A stretch of DNA of 64,000 bases from Pleomorphovibrio marinus (GTDB taxonomy: Bacteria; Bacteroidota; Bacteroidia; Cytophagales; Cyclobacteriaceae), in NCBI RefSeq assembly GCF_003347495.1, contig NZ_QCXY01000003.1:496001-560000 (forward strand), given 5' to 3'. Each line of letters begins with the position of its first letter. The first letter of the stretch is position 1. A model generated the notes under the pieces. The model saw only the letters and a program-made list of their open reading frames with translations, was not told the DNA's origin and searched no databases. Position numbers and translations under genes: made by a program. Positions 53,864 to 62,448 of the stretch are shown here, one piece after another.

Positions 53864-55685
53864 AGTGTTGTACAAGTTGTTGAGCCCAGGGGGAGAGAAA
53901 ATTGTTGTTTGAGCGGGACAAGCTCTCATTATCCAGGGTCCAGCCTTCTGTGGGGGTGCCGTAGAAGGCAATTCTGTTATGATTTTTCAGTCTACCTAAT
54001 TCGTCCAGTTCCAAACTTCCAGTCACATGGTCCTCGTTGCAAAAAAAGTCTACACCGGCATCCGAAGCCAATCGCTGAATGTATTCCGGTTGAGTAAATA
54101 TATCTGCAGGCCTCGCAATACGCGCATCAACCAAAATTTCCGAAAATAGCGAACCCTTAAGTGCCGGTGATGTCACCTTAATCCGTTCCCTATTTTCCCC
54201 AAAAGTAACCGTCGGGTTTGCGGCGACATCAAACCTTAACAATCCCGACGCTGCCAATGCTAGTATTTTTTCCATGTTTAATTTCGGGGGGCCATAACTT
54301 ACCCGTTGAAATCTGCTGAAATAAGCAGTGTCGAAAAGCTGTTGACTTTTTCCGGTGAGTTTCCCAAAGGAATACAGCTTGTTGAAGATGGGATATAGCT
54401 CCCTCCACAAAGTAGAAGTAGCCACTTTTGCCCTTTGCGTTGCAACCTGGGATTCAGGAAATACTGTCATTTCTATATAGTTCATGACCCATGAATGTAA
54501 GTCCTCAGTAGGAGTTAAAGGGGATAGAAACGATTCCAAGTCAAAGGGATGGAATTCGGGATAGACTGACTGTAATCGGGACTCTATTTGTTCTAAGTCT
54601 TCCGATAGGTCCAACTGCCTATTACGCATGAGGCTACAAAAGTGAAACGCATAACGATACCTGTATTCCCTTTCGATCATGGGAAGGAGTGTCTGCTGAA
54701 AACTTATTTTGCCAGAACTGGCTGCAAGTTGGTTAACCCATTCCTCGGTGAAAAATTTCAGTGGGAACTTCTGCCCTTCATTCGTCTGCCTGGCAATCAT
54801 TGGTAGCCCAGTTCTCGAATAAGCAACTATCTTGTTGGGTTCTTTGCCAGAAGGAATGTAGGATAACCGGTCCTTCTTTCGTTGAAAAACACCATCTCTT
54901 CCCTCTGTCATCGCAAGCACTGTATCCACAAACGTCAACCCTAAGCCCTTCACCAAAATATTTTTCCCAGTGAGCTGAAGACGCTCCAATTCTCGGATTG
55001 GGTATGGCGCAATTACCAATGGCTCTTTTACGGTTTTCTTTTGACCCGCCAAATACGAGTCCGTTTTTGGAAAGCTGTAAGCATGGCCAGTACAGCAAAG
55101 CACCTCTGAGAAAGCTCCATAACTGCCATTTTCAGTACGAATGGTTAGATTATTGCTATCTCCCACAATTGCCGTTACCTTCTCTGGCTTTAGGTGGAGA
55201 TGGATACTAGTAGGCAGGGCATTTACCACCCTGCGGAAGCAGTATTGCAGATAAACCCCCGTCAGTGCCCGCGAACAATAATCGGCACTAAAGACAGGCT
55301 CATTTTTTTGACCTTTAAACCTAGTAATAAATTCAGCAAGATCTGGTCTATCTTGAACTAATTGTTCTGGCTCATCTGTCCAAAAATCAATTTTCCCCAA
55401 TGGATAATTCATCAGTAAATAGTCCGGCTGGTCAGTTTGGTAATTGGGGCCAGCACCGAAATGCCGGTTATCGTTGAAGCAAAATATATCCAATGCCCTA
55501 GTGGGGAAATTTTCGCTCCATACGCTTGCCAGTCGTTCCAACGCATAGGAACCCTTTGGACCACCTCCTATAATAGCTATCCGAATCTGGGATTTGGGTT
55601 CGTTATCATCTGTAATTAGTCGATTTAGGAACTTGTTGTTTTGCAAGTCAATATTAGCAAACTGGCTCTTGGACCATACTTTCAT
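53796..55685 (-). CDS. FAD/NAD(P)-binding oxidoreductase-like protein (PF13454-type)
   Basis: 629 residues. The dinucleotide motif IAIIGGGPKGSYALERLA is at 36-53, and YDFAG-type nucleotide signals recur as FGAGPNYQTDQPDYLLMNYP and ILVKGLGLTFVDTVLAMTEG, the latter probably binding NAD(P). The C-terminal 150 residues (VSYGPPKLNMEKILALAASG, FYGTPTEGWTL) are typical of the long FAD-NAD(P)-binding family whose biochemistry is largely unknown. No signal peptide. It overlaps the decarboxylase by 68 bases and the SbnA-like gene by 32, so the three are co-translated. By position it replaces SbnB; a redox step on the SbnA product is inferred. Confidence 0.8.
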   Translation of the reverse strand: MKVWSKSQFANIDLQNNKFLNRLITDDNEPKSQIRIAIIGGGPKGSYALERLASVWSENFPTRALDIFCFNDNRHFGAGPNYQTDQPDYLLMNYPLGKIDFWTDEPEQLVQDRPDLAEFITRFKGQKNEPVFSADYCSRALTGVYLQYCFRRVVNALPTSIHLHLKPEKVTAIVGDSNNLTIRTENGSYGAFSEVLCCTGHAYSFPKTDSYLAGQKKTVKEPLVIAPYPIRELERLQLTGKNILVKGLGLTFVDTVLAMTEGRDGVFQRKKDRLSYIPSGKEPNKIVAYSRTGLPMIARQTNEGQKFPLKFFTEEWVNQLAASSGKISFQQTLLPMIEREYRYRYAFHFCSLMRNRQLDLSEDLEQIESRLQSVYPEFHPFDLESFLSPLTPTEDLHSWVMNYIEMTVFPESQVATQRAKVATSTLWRELYPIFNKLYSFGKLTGKSQQLFDTAYFSRFQRVSYGPPKLNMEKILALAASGLLRFDVAANPTVTFGENRERIKVTSPALKGSLFSEILVDARIARPADIFTQPEYIQRLASDAGVDFFCNEDHVTGSLELDELGRLKNHNRIAFYGTPTEGWTLDNESLSRSNNNFLSPWAQQLVQHYAKHHTAEVNTYCPSMDQGDYK

Positions 55686-56670
55686 TTACTGCTTGGGTTA
55701 TCCTTTCAAAGGTTTCTTCACCGTATGTTTTTTTAATCCATTGATCTGAGTAAATGGTCTCCATATACCTTTCTCCTCGGTCACAAATGATAATTACCGC
55801 CTTCTGGTCTGAGTTCAGATGGACACTATCCATGGCAGCAACTAGAGCACCTGTGGATCCCCCGGCCAATATGGCTTCTTTTTGTAAGAGTTTTTTGCAC
55901 CCTACTATACTTTCCCACTCTTCCATAATTAATGGAGGTTCTAATAATTCTTGATTTAATAGAGGTGAGATTTTGGAGGCTCCAAACCCTGGGATCACCC
56001 TCTTTGCGGCCCTTCCCCCAAAAATCACACTTCCATACGCGTCCACGGGAATAACCTTGGTATTTCTTAGATAGCGATTACAAAAATCTGCCATTCCCAT
56101 CAAGGTGCCACAGGTACTGGTAGCGGCAAGTAGATAATCTGGTTCACTACCAAGTTGATGTACTATTTCCCGAGCCGTTTGGTGGTGGGCAAGTGGATTT
56201 AGAATGTTTTCATATTGACGTGTCCAAAATGCATTGGGTAACTTCGCTAATAGCTCCTGAACTCGATTTATTCTTGCATTAAGGTATGATCCCGAATCAT
56301 CCGGTTCGGTCATCTTTTCGATTTCAGCACCGTAGGTTGTGAGCAAATGCAACGTTTGCTTGTTGATATATGGATCCACCACCAGCCGGAGTTTCAGTCC
56401 ATAATATAAGCAAATTTGTGCAAGCCCCACCCCCATATTGCCGGATGTACTTTCAACAACCAAAGAATCTTTGGTAATCAATCCTGATTTAAGAGATTCT
56501 TCGATGATGAACTTAGAAGTTCTGTCCTTTATGCTGCCGGCTGGATTCATCAATTCCAATTTTCCATACACCTGCTTTTCTGGAAACAATCTGGAAAGGC
56601 GTATTAATCCGGTGTTCCCTATCAGGGAAGGCACACCTTCCGCTAAATCATTCGGGTTGGTCAGTATCAT
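55654..56670 (-). CDS. Cysteine-synthase-fold PLP enzyme, SbnA-like (2,3-diaminopropionate biosynthesis)
   Basis: 338 residues from ATG 56670, which aligns the SbnA N-terminus; a frame to 56742 adds a probably false leader. PLP Lys48 is in MNPAGSIKDRTSKF, substrate loop STSGNMGVGLAQ, and downstream RINRVQELLAKLPNAFWTRQ, ATSTCGTLMG and VDAYGSVIFGGRAAKRVIPG are characteristic of SbnA rather than of ordinary CysK. SbnA joins O-phosphoserine with glutamate to give the 2,3-diaminopropionate precursor ACEGA. It is the first gene of the overlapping three-gene operon. The assignment as SbnA-like is good; the exact product here is not known. Confidence 0.88.
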   Translation of the reverse strand: MILTNPNDLAEGVPSLIGNTGLIRLSRLFPEKQVYGKLELMNPAGSIKDRTSKFIIEESLKSGLITKDSLVVESTSGNMGVGLAQICLYYGLKLRLVVDPYINKQTLHLLTTYGAEIEKMTEPDDSGSYLNARINRVQELLAKLPNAFWTRQYENILNPLAHHQTAREIVHQLGSEPDYLLAATSTCGTLMGMADFCNRYLRNTKVIPVDAYGSVIFGGRAAKRVIPGFGASKISPLLNQELLEPPLIMEEWESIVGCKKLLQKEAILAGGSTGALVAAMDSVHLNSDQKAVIIICDRGERYMETIYSDQWIKKTYGEETFERITQAVNESMVQEPVC

Positions 56671-57337
56671 ATTAGGTTGGCGGTTAAGTGGTTTTTTGAA
56701 AAATTTAACGCCAATAGTCCATACATTTGTCGATCTGGACAAGAAAACCCCGATCGGTGCCTGCCTTTATGGATACTAGCTACTAAATCCCACACCATCA
56801 GCTTTAAGTGGCTCACCTTTTGGGCAAATAGAAGATAATGGATGTTACACTTGTGATTCTTCCGAATTCGGGTCGATTCCGGACCCCACCTGGAGGTTTT
56901 CTTTGACTTGTTCATAGTAGTCTGGTATAGAAATCCTTTCTGACGTCGAGGACGCTGGCAGGATTAGTTTATAGTTGGTCTTTAGTACTTGACAAATTTT
57001 ATACCATAACCTAAAATTTTGGTCAACATAAAAATCCAACTTGACTACTACAGTGCGGGCCCAAAAAAAGATTAACTTTTTTTAGGACGAAATACAAAAA
57101 AAATTCTACAAAACACTATTTTATATTTACAAATAAAACAGTATATTTTTAGCCTCAAAAAGTATTTTTAAACTATAAAATTTTAATTACTTTTGAAACA
57201 TATACAATTTTTAAAAAAAAGGGGTTAAAACTCGACTGGAATCTACTTCAGTACCGAGTTTTGCCATATCATGGGATGTTTAACTGTCGTTAATATGCAA
57301 GCATAAGTTGTATTAACGACCTAATAGAAGAAAAGTA
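56671..57337. other. Intergenic region between divergent transcription units
   Basis: About 667 bases shared by the divergent SbnA-like operon (minus) and the small membrane gene (plus). It contains a strongly AT-rich tract at 57060-57235 (long A and T runs) and a 10-base inverted repeat at 57286-57320 just upstream of the small gene. The minus-strand frames here (near 56667-57039) lack family motifs. It probably carries promoters and possibly a regulator site. Confidence 0.5.
57286..57320. promoter_or_regulatory. Perfect 10-base inverted repeat upstream of the small membrane gene
   Basis: GTCGTTAATA (57286-57295) and TATTAACGAC (57311-57320) are exact inverted copies with a 15-base spacer, ending 17 bases before ATG 57338. 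The arrangement suits a dimeric regulator site or an mRNA hairpin in the leader. No matching site was noticed elsewhere. Confidence 0.5.
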
Positions 57338-57532
57338 ATGAACATGTCAATCATCACGATCATAGCGGTAGGAATGGTGGCGGGGCTGCTTTACATTTAC
57401 AAATCATTAAAGCAAGCTGGGGAAGATCCTGAAAATTTTGACCATTACAAAACGGATCCGCGCTTCCGGAAACCTGTCAATTGGAAAACAGGCCAATTAC
57501 CTTCAACCATTAAAAAAAAAATCAAAACCTGA
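57338..57532 (+). CDS. Small single-helix membrane protein
   Basis: 64 residues. One membrane helix spans about 5-23 (TIIAVGMVAGLLYIY), followed by a charged tail GEDPENFDHYKTDPRFRKP with a basic end. The plausible start at ATG 57338 sits behind a clear inverted repeat, and the gene ends in a terminator, so it is probably a real small gene. Function unknown. Confidence 0.6.
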   Translation: MNMSIITIIAVGMVAGLLYIYKSLKQAGEDPENFDHYKTDPRFRKPVNWKTGQLPSTIKKKIKT

Positions 57533-57556
57533 GCAAGGGCGACAGGTTTGATTTTT
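57518..57556. terminator. Terminator between convergent genes
   Basis: AATCAAAACCTG and CAGGTTTGATT (with one bulged base) pair across a loop at 57532-57542, flanked by A and T runs. The stop codon of the small gene lies inside the left arm. It can serve both the small gene and the convergent barrel gene ending at 57584. Confidence 0.7.
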
Positions 57557-57583
57557 TCTTATTGCCAATCAGCAAAAACTAAA

Positions 57584-58726
57584 TCAAAAGGCCTCTCCGA
57601 TAAAGAAATAAAATCCAGAGCCCTCCCTTGTCAAAGCGAAATCCAAACGGGTATAAATATCCTTTTTCGGGAAAAGCAAAAACCGTACACCTGTACCTGC
57701 AGACCATTCAAAGTTGCGGAAGGAAAAACCCTGTAAATCAGGAAAAACCTGTCCTGCCCCTGCAAACACAGCAGCACCTAACCTATTAGTAAACCCCAAT
57801 GGAATCGGTAGGAACCGGACTTCTGATTGTAGGGCAATTTGATTATTGTCCCTATACCTTCCCATGTAATACCCCCTCATGAGACTCTCTCCTCCCATCA
57901 GCGAAAGTTGATTGAAGGGTATTTCCCCATAGTTGAACTGACCGAACAACTGATTGGCCCAAACAGTGTTCTTAGTGATAGGTCTATATATTCTGGTATC
58001 GGAAATGATTGTGGTAAAATTAAATTCACTGGACCAAAAGGGGTTATATCTAAGTACGGCCAACTCACTGAAATTGCCATTACGCACATTGAGCACGTTA
58101 TGCCTATCGTCGTATACCAATCCCAGCCCTATTCCCAGGTTAGTAGATCCCTGATAACCCAAGGGAAGATCCGTGAAATTCAACCCCTCTGCCGGGACAA
58201 AATTCACGCTGCTGAGGTGCTGCAAATCAAACTCCGGCCCAAAAAAAACATTAGGGGCAAACTGTCGAAGTACTCTTTCTTTAATCCATATCTGATTTGC
58301 ATCCACTCTAGCCGTATAGGATTCGGGGGTGTTCCTTCCTATCCCATGATACAGCAAAGGAAAGCTCTGAAGTCTTAACCTTCCCAAAAAAAACCATTCA
58401 TCATCTTGGGTATAGTTCGCATGATCGAGCCATAGCCCATATTGGTTTTCCAGGGTTACAAAGGTGAAACCGTTCACCTCACTCAACCTGTTGCTAGTGT
58501 CCCTATTGGCATAATATACGTATAGCGTACTAAAGCCAATTTCCCAATTGGTCTCAGGAGCATATGCTAAGGTGGGATAAATCAAAAACTGAGGCCTGGA
58601 AATATCGCTCGTATCATTGAGTATGTTATTAACATACCTTTTCAGAAAGCCCTGAGCCTGAACATCTGCACCTGAAAACAATAGAACTGCAAAAAAAAGA
58701 AAAATGAGGGATTTTTCCAGACTCAT
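57584..58726 (-). CDS. BamA/TamA-family outer-membrane barrel (surface antigen, D15-like)
   Basis: 380 residues from ATG 58726, which gives the signal peptide ending DVQAQG. The remainder looks like a barrel without POTRA domains: repeated strands such as WEIGFSTLYVYYANRD, LGIGLGLVYDDRHNVLNVR and RGYYMGRYRDNNQIALQSEVRF, and a C-terminal SGFYFFIGEAF ending in Phe. The RGYYxGRYRD block resembles the conserved loop of the BamA superfamily. Likely an assembly or secretion pore, role uncertain. Confidence 0.85.
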   Translation of the reverse strand: MSLEKSLIFLFFAVLLFSGADVQAQGFLKRYVNNILNDTSDISRPQFLIYPTLAYAPETNWEIGFSTLYVYYANRDTSNRLSEVNGFTFVTLENQYGLWLDHANYTQDDEWFFLGRLRLQSFPLLYHGIGRNTPESYTARVDANQIWIKERVLRQFAPNVFFGPEFDLQHLSSVNFVPAEGLNFTDLPLGYQGSTNLGIGLGLVYDDRHNVLNVRNGNFSELAVLRYNPFWSSEFNFTTIISDTRIYRPITKNTVWANQLFGQFNYGEIPFNQLSLMGGESLMRGYYMGRYRDNNQIALQSEVRFLPIPLGFTNRLGAAVFAGAGQVFPDLQGFSFRNFEWSAGTGVRFLLFPKKDIYTRLDFALTREGSGFYFFIGEAF

Positions 58727-58849
58727 GATACATGTAATGAATATGCCATAAAATTGGTTTTTAATAACCACTCCTTAAAATTAGCATGGAAAATGCAGAT
58801 TATTGCCAGACCATTCATTAAATTAGAACATCAACCAAAAAACATATCC

Positions 58850-59044
58850 ATGGAAAAAAAATTGGAAAGGAGTATTTCAAATAAAATGGTTGCGGGAGTT
58901 TGTGCCGGACTGGCTAAATACCTGGGCTGGGATGCAGATAAAACACGGATCGTATATGTGTTGGTTTCCATCTTGAGTGCCGCCTTCCCGGGCCTACTCA
59001 TTTACCTTATCCTATGGTTTGTGATGCCAGAAGAAAAACTTTGA
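58850..59044 (+). CDS. PspC-domain membrane protein
   Basis: 64 residues from ATG 58850; a longer frame from 58754 lacks a natural start region. The PspC signature KLERSISNKMVAGVCAGLAK with YLGWDADKTRIVYV is followed by one strong membrane helix (ILSAAFPGLLIYLILWF). PspC-like proteins are linked to envelope stress responses in other bacteria. It lies 51 bases upstream of the MsrAB start on the same strand and is divergent from the barrel gene. Confidence 0.85.
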   Translation: MEKKLERSISNKMVAGVCAGLAKYLGWDADKTRIVYVLVSILSAAFPGLLIYLILWFVMPEEKL

Positions 59045-59095
59045 ACAAATATGCCTCTTTTGCTGTTTTTTTGCCGGATTATCAAAGAATCAACC

Positions 59096-60187
59096 ATGAT
59101 AGAAATAAAGCATTGGGTTACCTTATTACTTTGCGGCATCACCCTGTTTTCTTGTGCCAAAGAAAGCAACAGCAACGAGCAAGACAAGACTGAAGAAGTG
59201 GCCACTGTATTTCAGGGCAAAACCGAAAAGGCTACCTTTGCCGGAGGTTGTTTTTGGTGCATTGAGGCTCCCTTTGAGGGCATAGATGGGGTTATTTCCT
59301 CGGTATCTGGATACTCAGGGGGTAAGGAAAAAAACCCAACCTATTCCCAGGTATCGGGGGGAAGGACTTCCCATAAAGAAGCCGTTCAGGTCACCTTTGA
59401 CCCCGACGTGATCAGCTACGCCGAAATCATCGATATTTTCTGGCAACAGTTTGACCCCACAGATGCTGGAGGTTCTTTTTATGACCGGGGCACCCAATAC
59501 CAATCGGCCATATTTTACCACAATAATCAGCAAAAAGCAGTAGCAGAAGCTTCTAAAAAAAGATTGGAGCAATCAGGAATCTTCGATAAACCCATTGTCA
59601 CGCCTATTGAAAAATTCACCAACTTCTATAAGGCGGAGGATTATCACCAGGATTATTTCCGGAAAAATCCCAGGGAATATAAATCTTATCGCACAGGTTC
59701 TGGTCGTGATCGCTTTATTGCGCAGCACTGGCCAATACCTGATGCTAGCAAATTCCCCAAACCTTCTAAATCTGAGCTCAAGACGCAATTGACCAGCCTC
59801 CAATACCAAGTAACCATGGAAGATGCTACCGAAAGGGCTTTTGACAACACCTACAACGGGAATAAAAAAGAAGGAATTTATGTTTGCATCGTTTCTGGTG
59901 CTCCGCTCTTCTCCTCCAAGGATAAATATGAATCCGGATCAGGTTGGCCAAGCTTTTCCAAACCCATTGATGCCAGGTACTTAGAAAAACCCATAGATAA
60001 AAGTCATGGCATGACCAGGGTAGAGGTGAGAAGCAAATTTGGGGATTCACATGTGGGTCACGTTTTCAACGACGGACCAGATCCTACTGGGTTGAGATAT
60101 TGCATGAATTCTGCGGCAATGAAGTTTATCCCGAAAGAACAAATGGCCGATGCGGGATATGAGGATTTTTTATGGGTGATGGAGTAG
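59096..60187 (+). CDS. msrAB: Bifunctional peptide methionine sulfoxide reductase MsrA-MsrB, lipoprotein
   Basis: 363 residues from ATG 59096. The lipobox is TLFSC (Cys18). MsrA occupies about 45-200, with the catalytic Cys52 in [33 protein letters not shown] and [10 protein letters not shown]. MsrB follows to the end, with [30 protein letters not shown] and final catalytic Cys in [10 protein letters not shown]. It repairs both methionine-S- and -R-sulfoxides outside the cytoplasm. An external reductant, such as a thioredoxin-like partner, is expected but not in the window. Confidence 0.95.
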   Translation: MIEIKHWVTLLLCGITLFSCAKESNSNEQDKTEEVATVFQGKTEKATFAGGCFWCIEAPFEGIDGVISSVSGYSGGKEKNPTYSQVSGGRTSHKEAVQVTFDPDVISYAEIIDIFWQQFDPTDAGGSFYDRGTQYQSAIFYHNNQQKAVAEASKKRLEQSGIFDKPIVTPIEKFTNFYKAEDYHQDYFRKNPREYKSYRTGSGRDRFIAQHWPIPDASKFPKPSKSELKTQLTSLQYQVTMEDATERAFDNTYNGNKKEGIYVCIVSGAPLFSSKDKYESGSGWPSFSKPIDARYLEKPIDKSHGMTRVEVRSKFGDSHVGHVFNDGPDPTGLRYCMNSAAMKFIPKEQMADAGYEDFLWVME

Positions 60188-60241
60188 TCATCTATTAATT
60201 TTATGGTTTAATTTGGCCAAGTAAAACCATACCCCAAAATA

Positions 60242-62284
60242 ATGAAGTCTCTAAAGGCCTTTCTATTCCTTCTATTTCTCCCCATTTGTGTACTTTTTAG
60301 CCAGCCCACTCCCTTGGAAGCCCTACGGCACGGGGATCCTGTAAAGCTCTCGGAAGATGGAAGCTGGTGTTGGTTTCAGGATCCCAGAGCACTAATGGAT
60401 GGTGACCAAATCTGGGTGGCAGGGGTTACCTCTGAAGGGCACAATACCGTGGTTTCTTGGGACCTTTCCAAAAACTCCACACATAGCCAGCTATTAACTG
60501 AGGGCTCGCTTCCACCTGACGACCACAATGTTGGTGCTTTATTTATGAGGTCAGATGGGAAATTGCTCAAGGTGTACGCCGGGCACAGCATTGACAGTGT
60601 GGTGCGTTACAGCATAAGCACATCCGCTAAAGAAGCATCCTCTTGGCAACCTGAACGACAGTTTAAAACAAACGGAAAGGTCTGTTACAGCAATCTACTT
60701 TGGGAAGCTCCTTCCAAAACCCTCTACAATTTCTATCGCGGAAACGAGAACAACCCTCACTTTTTGGTTTCTAAGGATGAGGGAGATACTTGGGAATTCG
60801 GGGGGAGACTTTTTGAGTTTGAGGGCAGAAGCTATTTGCGTTATGCTTCGGATGGGAAAAGAATCCACTTCATCAGTACTGATGGCCACCCCAGGCATTT
60901 CAACAACAACATCTACCACGGATACCTTGAAGATGGAAAACTCTACCGCTCGGATGGCTCAGAAGTAGGCCCAATAAGCCGGGATACAAGCAGCCCCTAT
61001 AAACCCTCCGACTTCACATTGGTCTATGATGGCAATTTAGCCACCCGAACCAACGTGGCCTGGACCTCGGATTTGCAGTTGGATGCTGAGGGTGTGCCAT
61101 ATTTGGTGTTTTCAGTTACCAAAGACCCCATCAGTAGAGGGGAAACTCAGCACACTCAGCTTGGAGGCATGGACCACCGCTACCATTATGCCAAATGGGA
61201 AGAGGGAGGCTGGAATAGTCAAGAAATAGCCTACGCAGGCAGCAGACTTTATCCAGGGGAAAACGAATATACGGGGCTAATTACCCTGCACCCCTTCAAC
61301 AAGGATGTGGCCTATATCAGCACAGATGTGGATCCAAAAAATGGAAAACCCCTGCTAGTGGACACTGTGCGCCGCTATGAGGTTTTCAGGGGTGAAAATT
61401 TTAATGGAAAATGGGAATGGACCCCTGTCACCTATAAATCTCCCTCCGACAACCTCCGACCTATAGTTTTGGCAGATAAAGACAAAGAGGTGGTCTTATG
61501 GCTAAAAGGCAGGTACAGCACCTACAAAGACTATGACCAGGAAATATGGGGAAAGGTTACCTATTCCACCACCAAAAAGTCCCAAAAACCGGCCCCAGAA
61601 GCTGCGGATACAAACATCGTTTTCCTGATCAGTGAGGATCCGGACAATTACGAGGCCACCTGGACCATTCCTGCCTTTGCCAATAAACTGCAGCGGGAAA
61701 AGGGGTATCAAACCGAGGTGCTCTTGGGAAGTGGCCCGAGGGAATCCTATCAATTGCCAAAAACCGAGAAAATAAAGGAGGCGGATTTACTCGTAGTTTT
61801 TATCCGAAGGGTGGCCTTGCCCTCCAAGGACCTAGCCCTGATTAAGGAACACATCCAAAAGGGAAAACCAGTCTTGGGAATCCGAACGGCCAACCATGCT
61901 TTTTCTGTCATGGACAAGGAGGTCCTTCCCAACACCCATGAAGACTGGTGGGAATTCGTGCCGGAGGTATTGGGACACGAAAACCAGGGGTACGGACCTG
62001 CGGTGTATCCGGTTTTGGTGAAGAAAAGAAAACACCGCCTTACCAGGAGTTGGCCAAAAGCTACTTGGGTAAGTCAAGGCAACCTCTATAAGGTCAATCC
62101 TATAGATAAAAAGGCAAAGGTCTTGCTGGAAGGCAGTTCAGCAGGATTGGAAGAGCCGGTGGCATGGACCAGAAAAAGCGGAGACAGCAAAGTTATGTAC
62201 ACCTCGCTAGGTTACCCCACCGATTTTTCCAAACCTCACTTTATTGAGTTGCTCTACAACGGGATTGATTGGTTGCTCCAGTGA
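60242..62284 (+). CDS. BNR-4 propeller fused to ThuA-like domain, secreted
   Basis: 680 residues. A signal peptide (LFLLFLPICVLFSQP) is followed at 30-450 by a BNR_4 propeller: GSWCWFQDPRALMDGDQIW, DDHNVGALFMRSDGKLLKV and FLVSKDEGDTWEF. From about 455 a ThuA/trehalose-utilisation domain begins: DTNIVFLISEDPDNYEATW, ADLLVVFIRRVALPSKDL and PVLGIRTANHAFSV, ending HFIELLYNGIDWLL. BNR_4 propellers and ThuA proteins are usually separate; the fused order is the remarkable part. It is secreted and probably active on a glycan. The neighbour downstream is a ceramidase-like gene. Confidence 0.85.
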   Translation: MKSLKAFLFLLFLPICVLFSQPTPLEALRHGDPVKLSEDGSWCWFQDPRALMDGDQIWVAGVTSEGHNTVVSWDLSKNSTHSQLLTEGSLPPDDHNVGALFMRSDGKLLKVYAGHSIDSVVRYSISTSAKEASSWQPERQFKTNGKVCYSNLLWEAPSKTLYNFYRGNENNPHFLVSKDEGDTWEFGGRLFEFEGRSYLRYASDGKRIHFISTDGHPRHFNNNIYHGYLEDGKLYRSDGSEVGPISRDTSSPYKPSDFTLVYDGNLATRTNVAWTSDLQLDAEGVPYLVFSVTKDPISRGETQHTQLGGMDHRYHYAKWEEGGWNSQEIAYAGSRLYPGENEYTGLITLHPFNKDVAYISTDVDPKNGKPLLVDTVRRYEVFRGENFNGKWEWTPVTYKSPSDNLRPIVLADKDKEVVLWLKGRYSTYKDYDQEIWGKVTYSTTKKSQKPAPEAADTNIVFLISEDPDNYEATWTIPAFANKLQREKGYQTEVLLGSGPRESYQLPKTEKIKEADLLVVFIRRVALPSKDLALIKEHIQKGKPVLGIRTANHAFSVMDKEVLPNTHEDWWEFVPEVLGHENQGYGPAVYPVLVKKRKHRLTRSWPKATWVSQGNLYKVNPIDKKAKVLLEGSSAGLEEPVAWTRKSGDSKVMYTSLGYPTDFSKPHFIELLYNGIDWLLQ

Positions 62285-62448
62285 AACCAACACCTTGATC
62301 TTGGCATTTCTTAGAACCAGCTTGCAAAAAAGGGGTTAATTGATCCAATAAAATGAATTTTTACAATATTAGGCTATCCAATTTTGGATATGGAAAAATT
62401 AATAGAGTAATTACTGTACCATCCAATTAATCATTGGCAGCACCAACC

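Noticed and set aside
52442-56670. Calling the SbnA-like operon a siderophore cluster
   Set aside because: No IucA/IucC-type synthetase, exporter or TonB receptor is nearby, and SbnB is absent.
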